Source of the DNA: JAWUVP01 sp034112285
GTDB taxonomy: Bacteria; Pseudomonadota; Gammaproteobacteria; JABDGN01
Direction: 5' to 3'
Assembly: GCA_034112285.1 (NCBI GenBank)
Contig: JAWUVP010000017.1
Coordinates: 1 to 35,014 of the forward strand
DNA: 35,014 nucleotides
The position numbers and the translations under genes were made by a program. Below the pieces are notes generated by a model. It worked only from the letters and a program-made list of their open reading frames with translations, was not told the origin of the DNA and ran no database searches. This document shows, piece after piece, positions 24,012-31,354 of this stretch (position 1 is its first letter; every line of letters starts with the position of its first letter).

Positions 24012-25817
24012 ATGTTTAGAGGACGCTTCCCAACAACAGCTACGCTTGCAGCCAAAGCCAAAGGTGCTGTATTCAATGAGTCAGCTCAGCAAACCATCTC
24101 GATTCGAAGCGATAAGGCCTATGCGCTGATGATAGTGGCAGATGAGCTGGTTAAAATTGATTTGGTTACCAATCAACTTACTCGCGAAGCTTTTTTCAGT
24201 TCAAAAGGAGCCGACTATGGCTTTGTTGACTTACGCGCAAAGGTGCCGCATTTAGTCGCCTGTGGCTTCAATCATGATGTAGTTGTTACTGCTGATAATG
24301 AAGTCTATATGCGAGGCGGTATTAAGGTTGATTGGGCAGGAAATGAGTCTGCAATGTATCCTGATTGGTGCAAGCAGCCTACGTCAAATTTGTCAGAGAT
24401 TGTTAAACTTGCCGCGGGCTATGAGCACACGGTTATTGCAACTGAGGCGGGAAAAGTCTACGGTTATGGCTCAAATAAATTTTTCCAACAAGGCAAGCAT
24501 GAGCAGCAGGTTCCTGGATGTGAGCAATTTGCCGAGATTCATTTTTCAGAACCAGGGCAAGTAAGCCATCTTTTGGCCGGACCTTATTTTACATTAGCCG
24601 TGTTTGAGAATAAACGCGCACAAATTTGGGGATATTTAGAAGCCTCTGAAACGATAAGAACTCAAAAGACTATCTTATCTGAGAAATTGGGTAGTGAGGC
24701 ATTTGGGCATGTTGCTATAAGCGCGTTGGATTATAATCTTCACGCCAAAAACATTGCAAATAACCTAGCTTACTTGGGTTCTGCTTATGATTTGCAAATA
24801 GGGCTGACGAAAAAAAATGAATTATTGATAGCTGCTGGAGTTGGGATTGGGTTGTTGAGCCCAGAGGCGAACCCTAGCACTGTGTTTGAGTTGGCCCTGG
24901 ACCCTAGCAAAAAAATTGTTTCCATTGTTGGAGCAAAAGAATGCATTCTTTGCGTTAATGAACACGGAGAAGTGATTAGATATGATTATCAATCGACTGA
25001 GGGCATAACACATGTGCATGAAACGAAACTTGTGGCGGAAGGTGAGCAACCGGTTACAAAGCGTATTGATTTAAATTTAACACGGTATGCGAATACCCAT
25101 TCTAAAAATGGGTACGGTGAGCCTGCAGGACCTTATGGTTCGCAGCAACCTAAAGGCCCGAATTTAGCGTTAAGGCCTGCACCAGCACCTTCAGCTCCCA
25201 CGGCGGCAGATATCTTTGCAGCTCAATCAGCAATGCCAGCACCTTCAGCGCCAACGGCGGCAGATATCTTTGCAGCTCAATCAGCAATGCCTGTACCTTC
25301 AGCACCAACACCTTCAGCTCCACCGGCTTCGGTAGCATTTATACCCAGGTTACAAAAGATTTGGAATGGATTACAGCAATGTTTGAGGCCTGAGTCTAGT
25401 AAGGTTAAATCAGAGTTTGAAGCATTCAGGAAAATATTGTTAAGCTTGAATTATACGGAAGTTAAAACGACGCTAACTCAACTTAAAGATAAACATGCCA
25501 ACAATCGATTGCTGTCAGGGGCCCTAAATAGAATAAAAGCGCTGCTTATTGAACATAGAATTATCAACGAAGATTTGGACATGATTTTAGAAGATATGGA
25601 TGCCTATATTAAGGTTAGTAAAAACACAGATAAACAAAACAAGATGCGTGCCCTATACACTTTACTGATTCAGAGAAATTATTACCTGGCAAAAGACAAT
25701 ATAAATCAATTATTGGCAGACAGACAGTTTTGCCGCGGTATAAAAAGCAGAGCCAAAGATCTTGTTTTGCAATGCAATGCGATATTAACAGATCGCCAAC
25801 TTATGCCCGCGTTCTAA
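24012..25817 (+). CDS. RCC1-repeat protein with tandem-repeat linker, possible secreted effector
   Basis: 601-aa protein. Residues about 50-340 contain degenerate RCC1 (regulator of chromosome condensation) blades, the clearest being LVACGFNHDVVVTADNEVYMRGG and KLAAGYEHTVIATEAGKVYGYGSN. A Pro/Ala linker (about 388-445) holds two exact-phase 18-aa repeats (PAPSAPTAADIFAAQSAM) and a partial third. The C-terminal 150 residues are helical and charged, with no recognised domain. There is no signal peptide. RCC1 domains are eukaryote-like; in intracellular gammaproteobacteria such proteins are often type IV effectors that act on host small GTPases. That role is inference here. Composition is lower in GC than the housekeeping genes. 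Confidence 0.8.
   Translation: MFRGRFPTTATLAAKAKGAVFNESAQQTISIRSDKAYALMIVADELVKIDLVTNQLTREAFFSSKGADYGFVDLRAKVPHLVACGFNHDVVVTADNEVYMRGGIKVDWAGNESAMYPDWCKQPTSNLSEIVKLAAGYEHTVIATEAGKVYGYGSNKFFQQGKHEQQVPGCEQFAEIHFSEPGQVSHLLAGPYFTLAVFENKRAQIWGYLEASETIRTQKTILSEKLGSEAFGHVAISALDYNLHAKNIANNLAYLGSAYDLQIGLTKKNELLIAAGVGIGLLSPEANPSTVFELALDPSKKIVSIVGAKECILCVNEHGEVIRYDYQSTEGITHVHETKLVAEGEQPVTKRIDLNLTRYANTHSKNGYGEPAGPYGSQQPKGPNLALRPAPAPSAPTAADIFAAQSAMPAPSAPTAADIFAAQSAMPVPSAPTPSAPPASVAFIPRLQKIWNGLQQCLRPESSKVKSEFEAFRKILLSLNYTEVKTTLTQLKDKHANNRLLSGALNRIKALLIEHRIINEDLDMILEDMDAYIKVSKNTDKQNKMRALYTLLIQRNYYLAKDNINQLLADRQFCRGIKSRAKDLVLQCNAILTDRQLMPAF
25182..25310 (+). repeat. 54-bp tandem repeat inside the RCC1 gene
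   Basis: Units at 25182-25235 and 25236-25289 are nearly identical in DNA (they share ACGGCGGCAGATATCTTTGC and GCTCAATCAGCAATG), with a partial third from 25290. The repeat is in frame, so copy-number changes would lengthen or shorten the linker by 18 residues. Confidence 0.85.
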
Positions 25818-25882
25818 TGAGCATGTCTGCGCTAAATTAAATAATCCAAGACTTTATTGCCGACAAGTCATCGTTGCTAAGC

Positions 25883-25913
25883 GCTGCTATTAAACCAATA
25901 GTTTAATGGCAGC
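25883..25913. terminator. hairpin between convergent RCC1 and hydrolase genes
   Basis: GCTGCTATTAAAC / GTTTAATGGCAGC, 13-bp arms with one mismatch (G-U in one strand), 5-nt loop CAATA. No T tract on either side, so it is either a boundary hairpin or a Rho-aided terminator. Confidence 0.5.
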
Positions 25914-25969
25914 CACTCACGTCCCAGACAATGACCCGCTTGCTGTAGGACGAACAGTTAGGAAAAAAA

Positions 25970-27607
25970 TTAGAATGTGGCAGAGTGAGGACGTCGTGGT
26001 AAGGAAGGAGGGGAGCCTTTCATATGCGATAGTTGAGAGGTCGATGTTTGCAGTCTTAGCGGCGAATCTGGCTTTATTAGAAGCTCACGAATCTGCGCTA
26101 TTACTAACTCTGGGTATTCATCCAAAATCCCAGGACCACCTTTTGGGAGTGTTTGTTTTAGCATATTATTCAAGCTTACTAAACTGATGGGGATTGGGAA
26201 ACCCGGTGTAAAAAGAGACAATACGTCGTTATTGTTAAGTTCTGAATAATCAGGCAGGGTTACTTGTTCCTGTAATCTATATGAAAAAAACGCCGCTATT
26301 TGCTGTTCTAGTAATGGTTTATTATATTTAGCAATATTAAAAGGCTTGCCACGAAACTCTGGTCGCATCTTGAGATGATTAGTGTAGTAAGTTTTGCAGT
26401 ATTGCTCAATGATTCCAGATGTTGCAGGCTTTCCACTCGCCAACTTCAGCTGTTCAAAAAGAGCTGAGAATTTTGCTTCCCAAAAAGGGATGTTGAACTC
26501 GCCCGATGGCGGATCTAGCAGTACCAGTTTACCTCTGTCTGCTCGGCTTATTTTTTTGTATAGTTCTATTGCTATCAAGCTGCCAAAGCCTTGCCCAATA
26601 ATATGTGGTTGGTTTATTTTCAAAGCTTGCAATCTTTTGTTTATCTCGTCTGCAATATCCTGTACTTCAAATATGCCTTGGTGATCAGAAGCGGTTAAAC
26701 CAACTCCAGGGTTGTCAATAACTAAAACATTGTATTCATCAAGAAAAGCACTATAAACAAGGTGCCATGCGCTAAGATCTTGCATTAAATCTGACAGAAA
26801 AACCAAGGTTTGTTGTTTTGGATCATTGCCACGTAGATACCTAAAGTTTAAGTAGAATTTAAACGAATTGTTTGGGATATTATAGACTCCGGGCAGTGAA
26901 AATAATGGGTTCATTTGTCCAGCTATTTGTTGTATTGTGCATTCCGCTAAAAACTGACTTGGAGCAACTCTAAGTGCAAGTGATTTAAGGTGAGTTAATA
27001 TTGTTGTTGCAGCCATTGTATTTGGATCTGCCGCTTGCGCCAGGGCAGGGCTTTGAGCAATTGGGGCAGATGCTTCCAGTGTTGCATCTGGCTCAGACGT
27101 CAGAGTTAACATCGCTTCAAAAAATTTTGTTATTCTTGCATAGGCATCAGAAACAATGTCAGCATTAGCATCCTCCGCTTGCAAGGCTGATCCTCTTCGA
27201 CCACTGTCACCCCGGTCAAGTTGCAAGTCATTAATCTGTGCTTGCAATTGTCGGCTGGTTTCTTGCCATAGCTCATTACTCATTAGGTTTTCAAAGTTGT
27301 TTATTTCACTTTCATTAGGACTAAAAGCTGCTCGTATATGATCCGTTATCTTATGAAAAAGTTCTGCTGCAATGAGTTCTCTTTGAGGGTTTAAGTGAAT
27401 GTTCATCAGGACCATAAAATCATTCGCTAACGTTAACAGTCGGCTTAATAATGCTATGTTTATTGGTGTGGCGGGGTTATATGCAGAAGCGCCGGGGACG
27501 CACTCAATGATGGTGTGATTGATTCTATCAAAATAAACTTTAACCTCTGCTTTGATGTTAACGGGGCTTTGCTGCTGACATAACGCTGATGCATACATTT
27601 GGCTCAC
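25970..27607 (-). CDS. alpha/beta-hydrolase-like protein lacking the nucleophile Ser
   Basis: 545-aa protein. The first 200 residues are helical with a Ser/Ala/Pro-rich linker (about 170-195) and are not recognised. Residues about 225-500 look like an alpha/beta-hydrolase core: NFRYLRGNDPKQQTLVFLSD, the strand YNVLVIDNPGVGLT, and the nucleophile elbow IIGQGFGSLIAIELY. The elbow is usually G-x-S-x-G, but here the central residue (340) is Gly, encoded by GGC at 26590-26588. A LVLLDPP strand follows. Lack of the nucleophile predicts a non-catalytic or altered enzyme. AGAGGTGAG ribosome site precedes the ATG. Convergent with the RCC1 gene and similarly AT-rich. It may be an effector, but no secretion signal was recognised. 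Confidence 0.72.
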   Translation of the reverse strand: MSQMYASALCQQQSPVNIKAEVKVYFDRINHTIIECVPGASAYNPATPINIALLSRLLTLANDFMVLMNIHLNPQRELIAAELFHKITDHIRAAFSPNESEINNFENLMSNELWQETSRQLQAQINDLQLDRGDSGRRGSALQAEDANADIVSDAYARITKFFEAMLTLTSEPDATLEASAPIAQSPALAQAADPNTMAATTILTHLKSLALRVAPSQFLAECTIQQIAGQMNPLFSLPGVYNIPNNSFKFYLNFRYLRGNDPKQQTLVFLSDLMQDLSAWHLVYSAFLDEYNVLVIDNPGVGLTASDHQGIFEVQDIADEINKRLQALKINQPHIIGQGFGSLIAIELYKKISRADRGKLVLLDPPSGEFNIPFWEAKFSALFEQLKLASGKPATSGIIEQYCKTYYTNHLKMRPEFRGKPFNIAKYNKPLLEQQIAAFFSYRLQEQVTLPDYSELNNNDVLSLFTPGFPIPISLVSLNNMLKQTLPKGGPGILDEYPELVIAQIRELLIKPDSPLRLQTSTSQLSHMKGSPPSLPRRPHSATF

Positions 27608-28094
27608 CTCTTTTTTAAAATTAAAAGGTTGTAATGCGGCAATGCTATTCCTTTAGCGCAACCTACTAAATCACATTTACCAACCGCAAACTCATGTTTG
27701 TATGCAAGTGTAGACCATGTTGGGATATAATGCCTGGATTTTTACCCGGCTGAATACAAACGGAGTAGAATTTATTTTTCAGCATTGCCATAAGCAATAA
27801 TCATAGTCCACATAAGCCCCATATCTTTATCTTGCATATGTAGGAGAGATTTTTTGCATTGCCCGAAAGAGAAGGTAAGGCTTAATTATGTGATTTTCCC
27901 CTGTAATTTCTTAGCTAGAACTTGCCCTTGTAACTTTGTCTCTATTGAATCGTGCCAGAGTCTGTACAAAAACACTGCCAGTTAATGGTTATTGCCGAGT
28001 TGCTGCCTAGGTATTAACCGGTATGGCAGCAACAAAAAAAGTTTTGTATGATAATAAAGGTGATTTATTTATCAATTAACCAAGGGAGTTAAAC
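27608..28094. other. intergenic region before the small-peptide/SagB unit
   Basis: 487 nt with no gene seen. It contains the leader of the minus-strand hydrolase gene and, near its right end, the 9-bp hairpin at 27999-28033. A possible -10 (GATAAT, 28050-28055) lies between the hairpin and the peptide gene, but no good -35 accompanies it. Confidence 0.5.
27999..28033 (+). promoter_or_regulatory. hairpin / operator-like inverted repeat upstream of the small peptide gene
   Basis: GTTGCTGCC / GGCAGCAAC, 9-bp perfect arms, with an inner GGT-ATTA-ACC. It is followed by seven A on the plus strand, so it is not a plus-strand intrinsic terminator. It lies 61 nt before the peptide ATG, upstream of the candidate -10, where a regulator could bind. 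Confidence 0.5.
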
Positions 28095-28166
28095 ATGAAA
28101 AAAGTAGCTAGAGAAATTATTGAGACTAATGCTGAAACTAGAATGTTTACAATTTTTTGTAAATAA
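28095..28166 (+). CDS. 23-aa Cys-containing peptide, candidate RiPP precursor
   Basis: Open frame of 23 codons. It starts MKKVAREIIETNAETR and ends MFTIFCK, with a single Cys at residue 22. A near-ideal Shine-Dalgarno (AAGGGAG, 28082-28088) lies 6 nt before the ATG, better than for most large genes here, which argues for real translation. The SagB-type dehydrogenase gene begins 66 nt after the stop. Size, charged N-terminal part and short hydrophobic Cys-bearing tail fit a leader-plus-core precursor of a ribosomally made, modified peptide. Function is inference. A regulatory leader peptide is the alternative. Confidence 0.55.
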   Translation: MKKVAREIIETNAETRMFTIFCK

Positions 28167-28232
28167 ATAACATGACAACGTAAACTGATTAATCACTTTA
28201 TGTCGTCAGAACTATTTAGTATGTAGGTAAGT

Positions 28233-29296
28233 ATGAAAGTTGAGCGCTATTATCTAAATAACAATGTATTTTTTTAGTTGAAGACAATCAAATTCTCTGT
28301 TGGGAATATAGAGAGCATGAACAATTTTTAATTAAGCCTGCCTATTTCAGTGAGCTCCTTTATGTGGCTGAATATGGTTGTGCTCATGATTATGATATTT
28401 TCAGTCAGTTACTTGATGCAAATTTGATCGTAAAATCGCCTCCACCAAAAGATAAGTGGGGATGGGATGTGCTATCAAAAATATTTCATCTTGGCACGCA
28501 AAATAGGCAAGATATTGAAGAAGCACCTGATGATTTTGTGAAGAATTATGTTGATAACTGTACTTCATTAAGTGAAGTGCCTCATCTCTTTTTAGATAAG
28601 GTTGGCTCTAATATTTCACTTCCAGACCCTGAGCTTAATTTATTGGAAGCCCCTTCTTTTTATTCTGTTTTGAAAAATAGAAAAACCTGCAGAAATTTCA
28701 CTGGTGAATCTATATCAATCACGAAATTAAGCACACTTCTGTTTAGTAGTTTTGGCCTTATTCATGGCTATGAATGGAATGAGTTAACAGAGCTAGGCAT
28801 TGAACAGGCTGGATACCGCACAGCTGCGGCTTCAAGTGGTAGCCTACATGTAGAGGATGCCTATGTGCTTGTTTATAATGTTACCAATTTGCAGCCAGGT
28901 CTCTATTACTACCATGCTAAAGATCATAAGCTAATAGAACTGCACTTGGGTGACCTTGAAGAAAAAGTGATGCGCTTGAATTTCAATCAATTTTTTTCAT
29001 CTGGATTGGCTGTGGGTATATATATTATGGCACGATTTGATCGCTCATGGTGGAAGTATAAACATTCATGTAATTATCGTATTAATTTATTGGATATTGG
29101 ATATGTAGCACAAAATTTGCAACTTTGTGCTACAGCCCTGGAGTTACAAACTTGGATCACCGATCATTTTCTAGATGAACAAGTGAGCAAACTATTAATG
29201 ATTGATGGCATGGTGGAAAGTCCGCTGCTATTCGTTGGGGCTGGCATCGGTACAAATGCTGCAGTCCCTGATAAATTCCGTGGTGGTTTGAAATGA
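28233..29296 (+). pseudogene. SagB/ThcOx-type FMN dehydrogenase (nitroreductase fold), reading frame interrupted at a T7 run
   Basis: ATG 28233 opens MKVERYYLNNNVFF and stops at TAG 28275 within a run of seven T (28269-28275). A shift of -1 at that run continues with LVEDNQILCWEYREHEQFLI and joins a frame open to 29296, about 354 aa in all. The C-terminal domain (from about residue 145: LEAPSFYSVLKNRKTCRNFTGESISITKLSTLLFSSFG) is a SagB-type nitroreductase, with RxxYR-like GYRTAAASSG and a GLYYYHAKDHKL strand, as in FMN enzymes that oxidise azolines in modified peptides. The only initiation codon in the downstream frame before the domain is a weak GTG (28364). It may be a true frameshift mutation, phase variation, programmed slippage, or an assembly error. 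No YcaO/cyclodehydratase gene is nearby. Confidence 0.72.
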
Positions 29297-29322
29297 ACAT
29301 CTGAAAAGAGAAGGTCAGAGGC

Positions 29323-29351
29323 CAGGTCTTGAATTGTGAATTTAGGACTTG
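29323..29351 (+). terminator. hairpin after the SagB-type gene
   Basis: CAGGTCTTGAATT / AATTTAGGACTTG with a GTG loop: a 13-position stem with a few G-U or mismatched pairs, 26 nt after the stop. No T tract. It may be a repeat-type hairpin rather than an intrinsic terminator. Confidence 0.4.
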
Positions 29352-29470
29352 CCCCTGCTCCCTCTGGTGCCACCCTAGATACCTACCGCAAACGCGCCAT
29401 TGCTAAATTAGGCGCAAACAATATCATCCACGCGGCATATTTGGCGGGCTTATATGGGTTAATTGCATAA
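29336..29470 (+). pseudogene. remnant of a LuxR-type HTH C-terminus
   Basis: The frame ending at TAA 29468-29470 encodes ATLDTYRKRAIAKLGANNII then HAAYLAGLYGLIA. This is the recognition-helix end of a LuxR/NarL HTH (T-x-DTYRKRAIAKLG). The rest of the gene is absent; upstream residues come from the hairpin region. It is a truncated leftover of a regulator distinct from the intact LuxR fusion that follows. Confidence 0.6.
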
Positions 29471-29551
29471 AGTCATTTATCCGTAGAAACTACCGAAGAC
29501 AGTAGAGCAACTGTTCTGTTAGAATAGTTACATCAGCATTAAGAGGGCGTT

Positions 29552-30211
29552 ATGGCGACGAACAAACAAGCACAAGATTATTTTAAACAACTCTATCAAG
29601 ATGTGTGGAGTAATTATAATATAGAGCAGTTTCGGCAAAACTACTGTGAAAATTTATCGGCACGCACCGGTGACACTACGTTTGAATTTGAGAATCTTCA
29701 CGTCTTGCTAGAGTTTAATCCTCAGCGTTTTGCTTATATGCGTCCGGAATTTCATTATGTAGAAGCCCGTGGTGATTCTGAAATATGCGCGTGGTTTACA
29801 ACCTGTCACTATGACCACAAAAATCATTTGGCCCTGAAAATTAAAACCATGGGCAATTATCTCGTGCGCGATAATAAAATTAGCCAGATCAATTTTCTAT
29901 GGGACCAACCGATTGACAAAGTGATGGGGTATCAAAGTTCAATCGATGTTGATAGTTTAATTGCCTTACTGCCCACCACATTGCAGCAGCTCACACTCGC
30001 AGAATTAAAAGTGTTCTTTTACTTGCTGCAAGGAAAAACCGCAAGGGCTACTGCACTAACCATGCATCGCTCGACACGGACCATCGAAACACATGTTAAC
30101 CATATTAAACAAAAACTAAATCTTAATAGCATCCATGATATTACCCACTATGCGCACGCGCTTGGCTTGATTAGTTTTTCAGATGTTTTTAACAAACTAA
30201 TAGAGGAATAA
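29552..30211 (+). CDS. NTF2-like/LuxR-type fusion regulator
   Basis: 219-aa protein. Residues about 1-130 look like an NTF2/SnoaL-like small-ligand pocket domain (FKQLYQDVWSNYNIEQFRQNYCENLSARTG..., then AWFTTCHYDHKNHLALKIKTMGNYLVRDNKISQINFLWDQP). Residues about 150-215 are a LuxR/GerE helix-turn-helix (LTLAELKVFFYLLQGKTARATALTMHRSTRTIETHVNHIKQKL). The combination is unusual. The pocket domain presumably senses a small molecule and controls DNA binding. AAGAGGG ribosome site. Two bases separate it from a stand-alone NTF2-like gene, so the two are cotranscribed. Confidence 0.75.
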   Translation: MATNKQAQDYFKQLYQDVWSNYNIEQFRQNYCENLSARTGDTTFEFENLHVLLEFNPQRFAYMRPEFHYVEARGDSEICAWFTTCHYDHKNHLALKIKTMGNYLVRDNKISQINFLWDQPIDKVMGYQSSIDVDSLIALLPTTLQQLTLAELKVFFYLLQGKTARATALTMHRSTRTIETHVNHIKQKLNLNSIHDITHYAHALGLISFSDVFNKLIEE

Positions 30212-30213
30212 CA

Positions 30214-30588
30214 ATGTCACATCCCGATATCCATAAATTATTACACAACATTGCAAATGTTTGGGTTAAAGCAGAACTGACTGCGTTTGATGAATATTAC
30301 GCCCAAGATTTTTCGGCAGATTACTATGGTCATAAAATTGATTTGTCGCAGTTGCATGAGCGTTTATGTTATGTCAAACAACACCAAACCGAGCGTCGTT
30401 TAGACATTCATGAAATATTGCACGAAGAAAATAAAGCCGCGATACAAGCCACTTGGTATGCAAACGATAGCACCGAAGGGAATGTGGTTGTTAAAATTGC
30501 AGCTTTTTATGAATTTGATGCTGATTGGAAAGTGCGCCATATACAGGCTTACTGCAACCAGCACGTGGATTTGAAGATTTCAAGCTAG
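30214..30588 (+). CDS. SnoaL/NTF2-like protein
   Basis: 124-aa single-domain protein of the NTF2-like superfamily: VWVKAELTAFDEYYAQDFSADYYGHKIDLSQLHERLCYVKQHQ, then a sheet ending in AAFYEFDADWKVRHIQAYCN, the usual DGKI..H.. pattern at the end. Such domains act as small-molecule isomerases, hydrolases or binding proteins. No catalytic pair can be assigned. It starts 2 nt after the NTF2-LuxR regulator with GAGG in the regulator's last codons. The pairing suggests it handles the same ligand that the regulator senses. Cytosolic. Confidence 0.7.
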   Translation: MSHPDIHKLLHNIANVWVKAELTAFDEYYAQDFSADYYGHKIDLSQLHERLCYVKQHQTERRLDIHEILHEENKAAIQATWYANDSTEGNVVVKIAAFYEFDADWKVRHIQAYCNQHVDLKISS

Positions 30589-30694
30589 CAAGACATTTTT
30601 AACCATTCTGAGCGCATCCAAACAAGAGCGTGTAAAAAGAGCTGACCGTTCCTGCAATGATAGGAACATACAAGCTCACTAGAAGTTTTCTTAT

Positions 30695-31095
30695 ATGTTG
30701 CGTGTGCATATGGATGACGCAATATGCTGCTTCGGAATCACCACGCCGCAGTATGCCGTCTTATCCCAATTGCAATCGCAGCCTGGCATTTCAAATTCTG
30801 CGCTGGCAAGGGCATCATTTGTTACTGCACAAACCATGCATGGTATTGTTTGTAATTTGGAAAAGTGAGATTTGATAGAGCGTCACCGTGATCCTGAGCA
30901 TGGTTGAATTTTATGTACGGTACTAACAAAGCAGGGCGTGGAAGTGGTTAATAAAGCCTGTGTCGCGATCAAAAAAATCGAGACGAAGATGACTCGGGGT
31001 ATAAGTAAAGATGAGCTGGCAGCTTTTACGCAGCTTTTACGCAGCTCTTACTGCAATGCGTGTGCAATCTAGATGATGCGAGCGGTGATACTTAA
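30695..31095 (+). pseudogene. MarR-family regulator, pseudogene
   Basis: One frame reads like a MarR repressor: GITTPQYAVLSQLQSQPGIS, NSALARASFVTAQTMHGIV, DLIERHRDPEHG, ILCTVLTKQGVEVVNKAC. It is interrupted by two TGA codons (30866-30868 and 30905-30907), both at positions where homologues have Arg or Gly (LEK-x-DLIER, EHG-x-ILCT), consistent with CGA to TGA changes. A perfect 11-bp tandem duplication (CAGCTTTTACG, 31020-31030 and 31031-31041) then shifts the frame. Removing one copy restores DELAAFTQLLLQCVCNLDDA up to the TAA at 31093-31095. The N-terminus is also missing. The gene is clearly inactive. Confidence 0.8.
31020..31041 (+). repeat. 11-bp tandem duplication in the MarR pseudogene
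   Basis: Two adjacent copies of CAGCTTTTACG. Deleting one restores the MarR frame, so it is a recent slippage-type insertion. Confidence 0.8.
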
Positions 31096-31111
31096 AGGCT
31101 ACTCCACCCCC

Positions 31112-31221
31112 CGTCATTGCGAGGAGCGCAGCGACGCGGCAATCTTCTGTAGGTAGTTGTAAACTTGTTCAGAACACGGTTGGTTGTAGGAGACTGCCGC
31201 GCAGCTATGTTCCTGGCAGTG
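31112..31221. repeat. third copy of the dispersed palindromic repeat
   Basis: Left arm GTCATTGCGAGGAGCGCAGC then GACGCGGCAATCT is well preserved. The right arm (GACTGCCGCGCAGCTATG, TTCCTGGCAGTGG) is decayed but alignable to the right arm of the 23742-23847 copy. It sits between the MarR pseudogene and the CHMI gene. Confidence 0.65.
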
Positions 31222-31316
31222 GAAATGTTCTTTCCCCCCTTCCGTTGCGAAAAAATGAATGATGCGGTTAGAAGGTCTACTCAGCAGCAAAGCCGTTAAA
31301 TCTATGCTTCAACTAA

Positions 31317-31325
31317 TGCTATAAT
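31317..31325 (+). promoter_or_regulatory. extended -10 promoter of the CHMI-family gene
   Basis: TGC-TATAAT, a perfect extended -10, 29 nt before the ATG at 31355. The -35 region (TTAAAT at 31296, 18-nt gap) is weak, as is usual for extended -10 promoters. Confidence 0.55.
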
Positions 31326-31354
31326 CAACCACAATTTACATTCTGAGAACCACC

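Noticed and set aside
25182..25310. CRISPR-like direct repeats
   Set aside because: Adjacent 54-bp units without spacers, in frame within a gene; a protein tandem repeat. No CRISPR array was seen anywhere in the window.
25906..26187. 93-aa plus-strand frame
   Set aside because: Antisense shadow of the C-terminal part of the hydrolase-like gene.
30657..30875. 72-aa plus-strand frame
   Set aside because: It is an out-of-frame reading of the MarR pseudogene and lacks a ribosome site.
30866..30907. TGA recoding as an amino acid in the MarR frame
   Set aside because: TGA is used as a normal stop by several genes here (e.g. the adaptor, rbsK neighbours), and the 11-bp duplication shows the gene is broken anyway.
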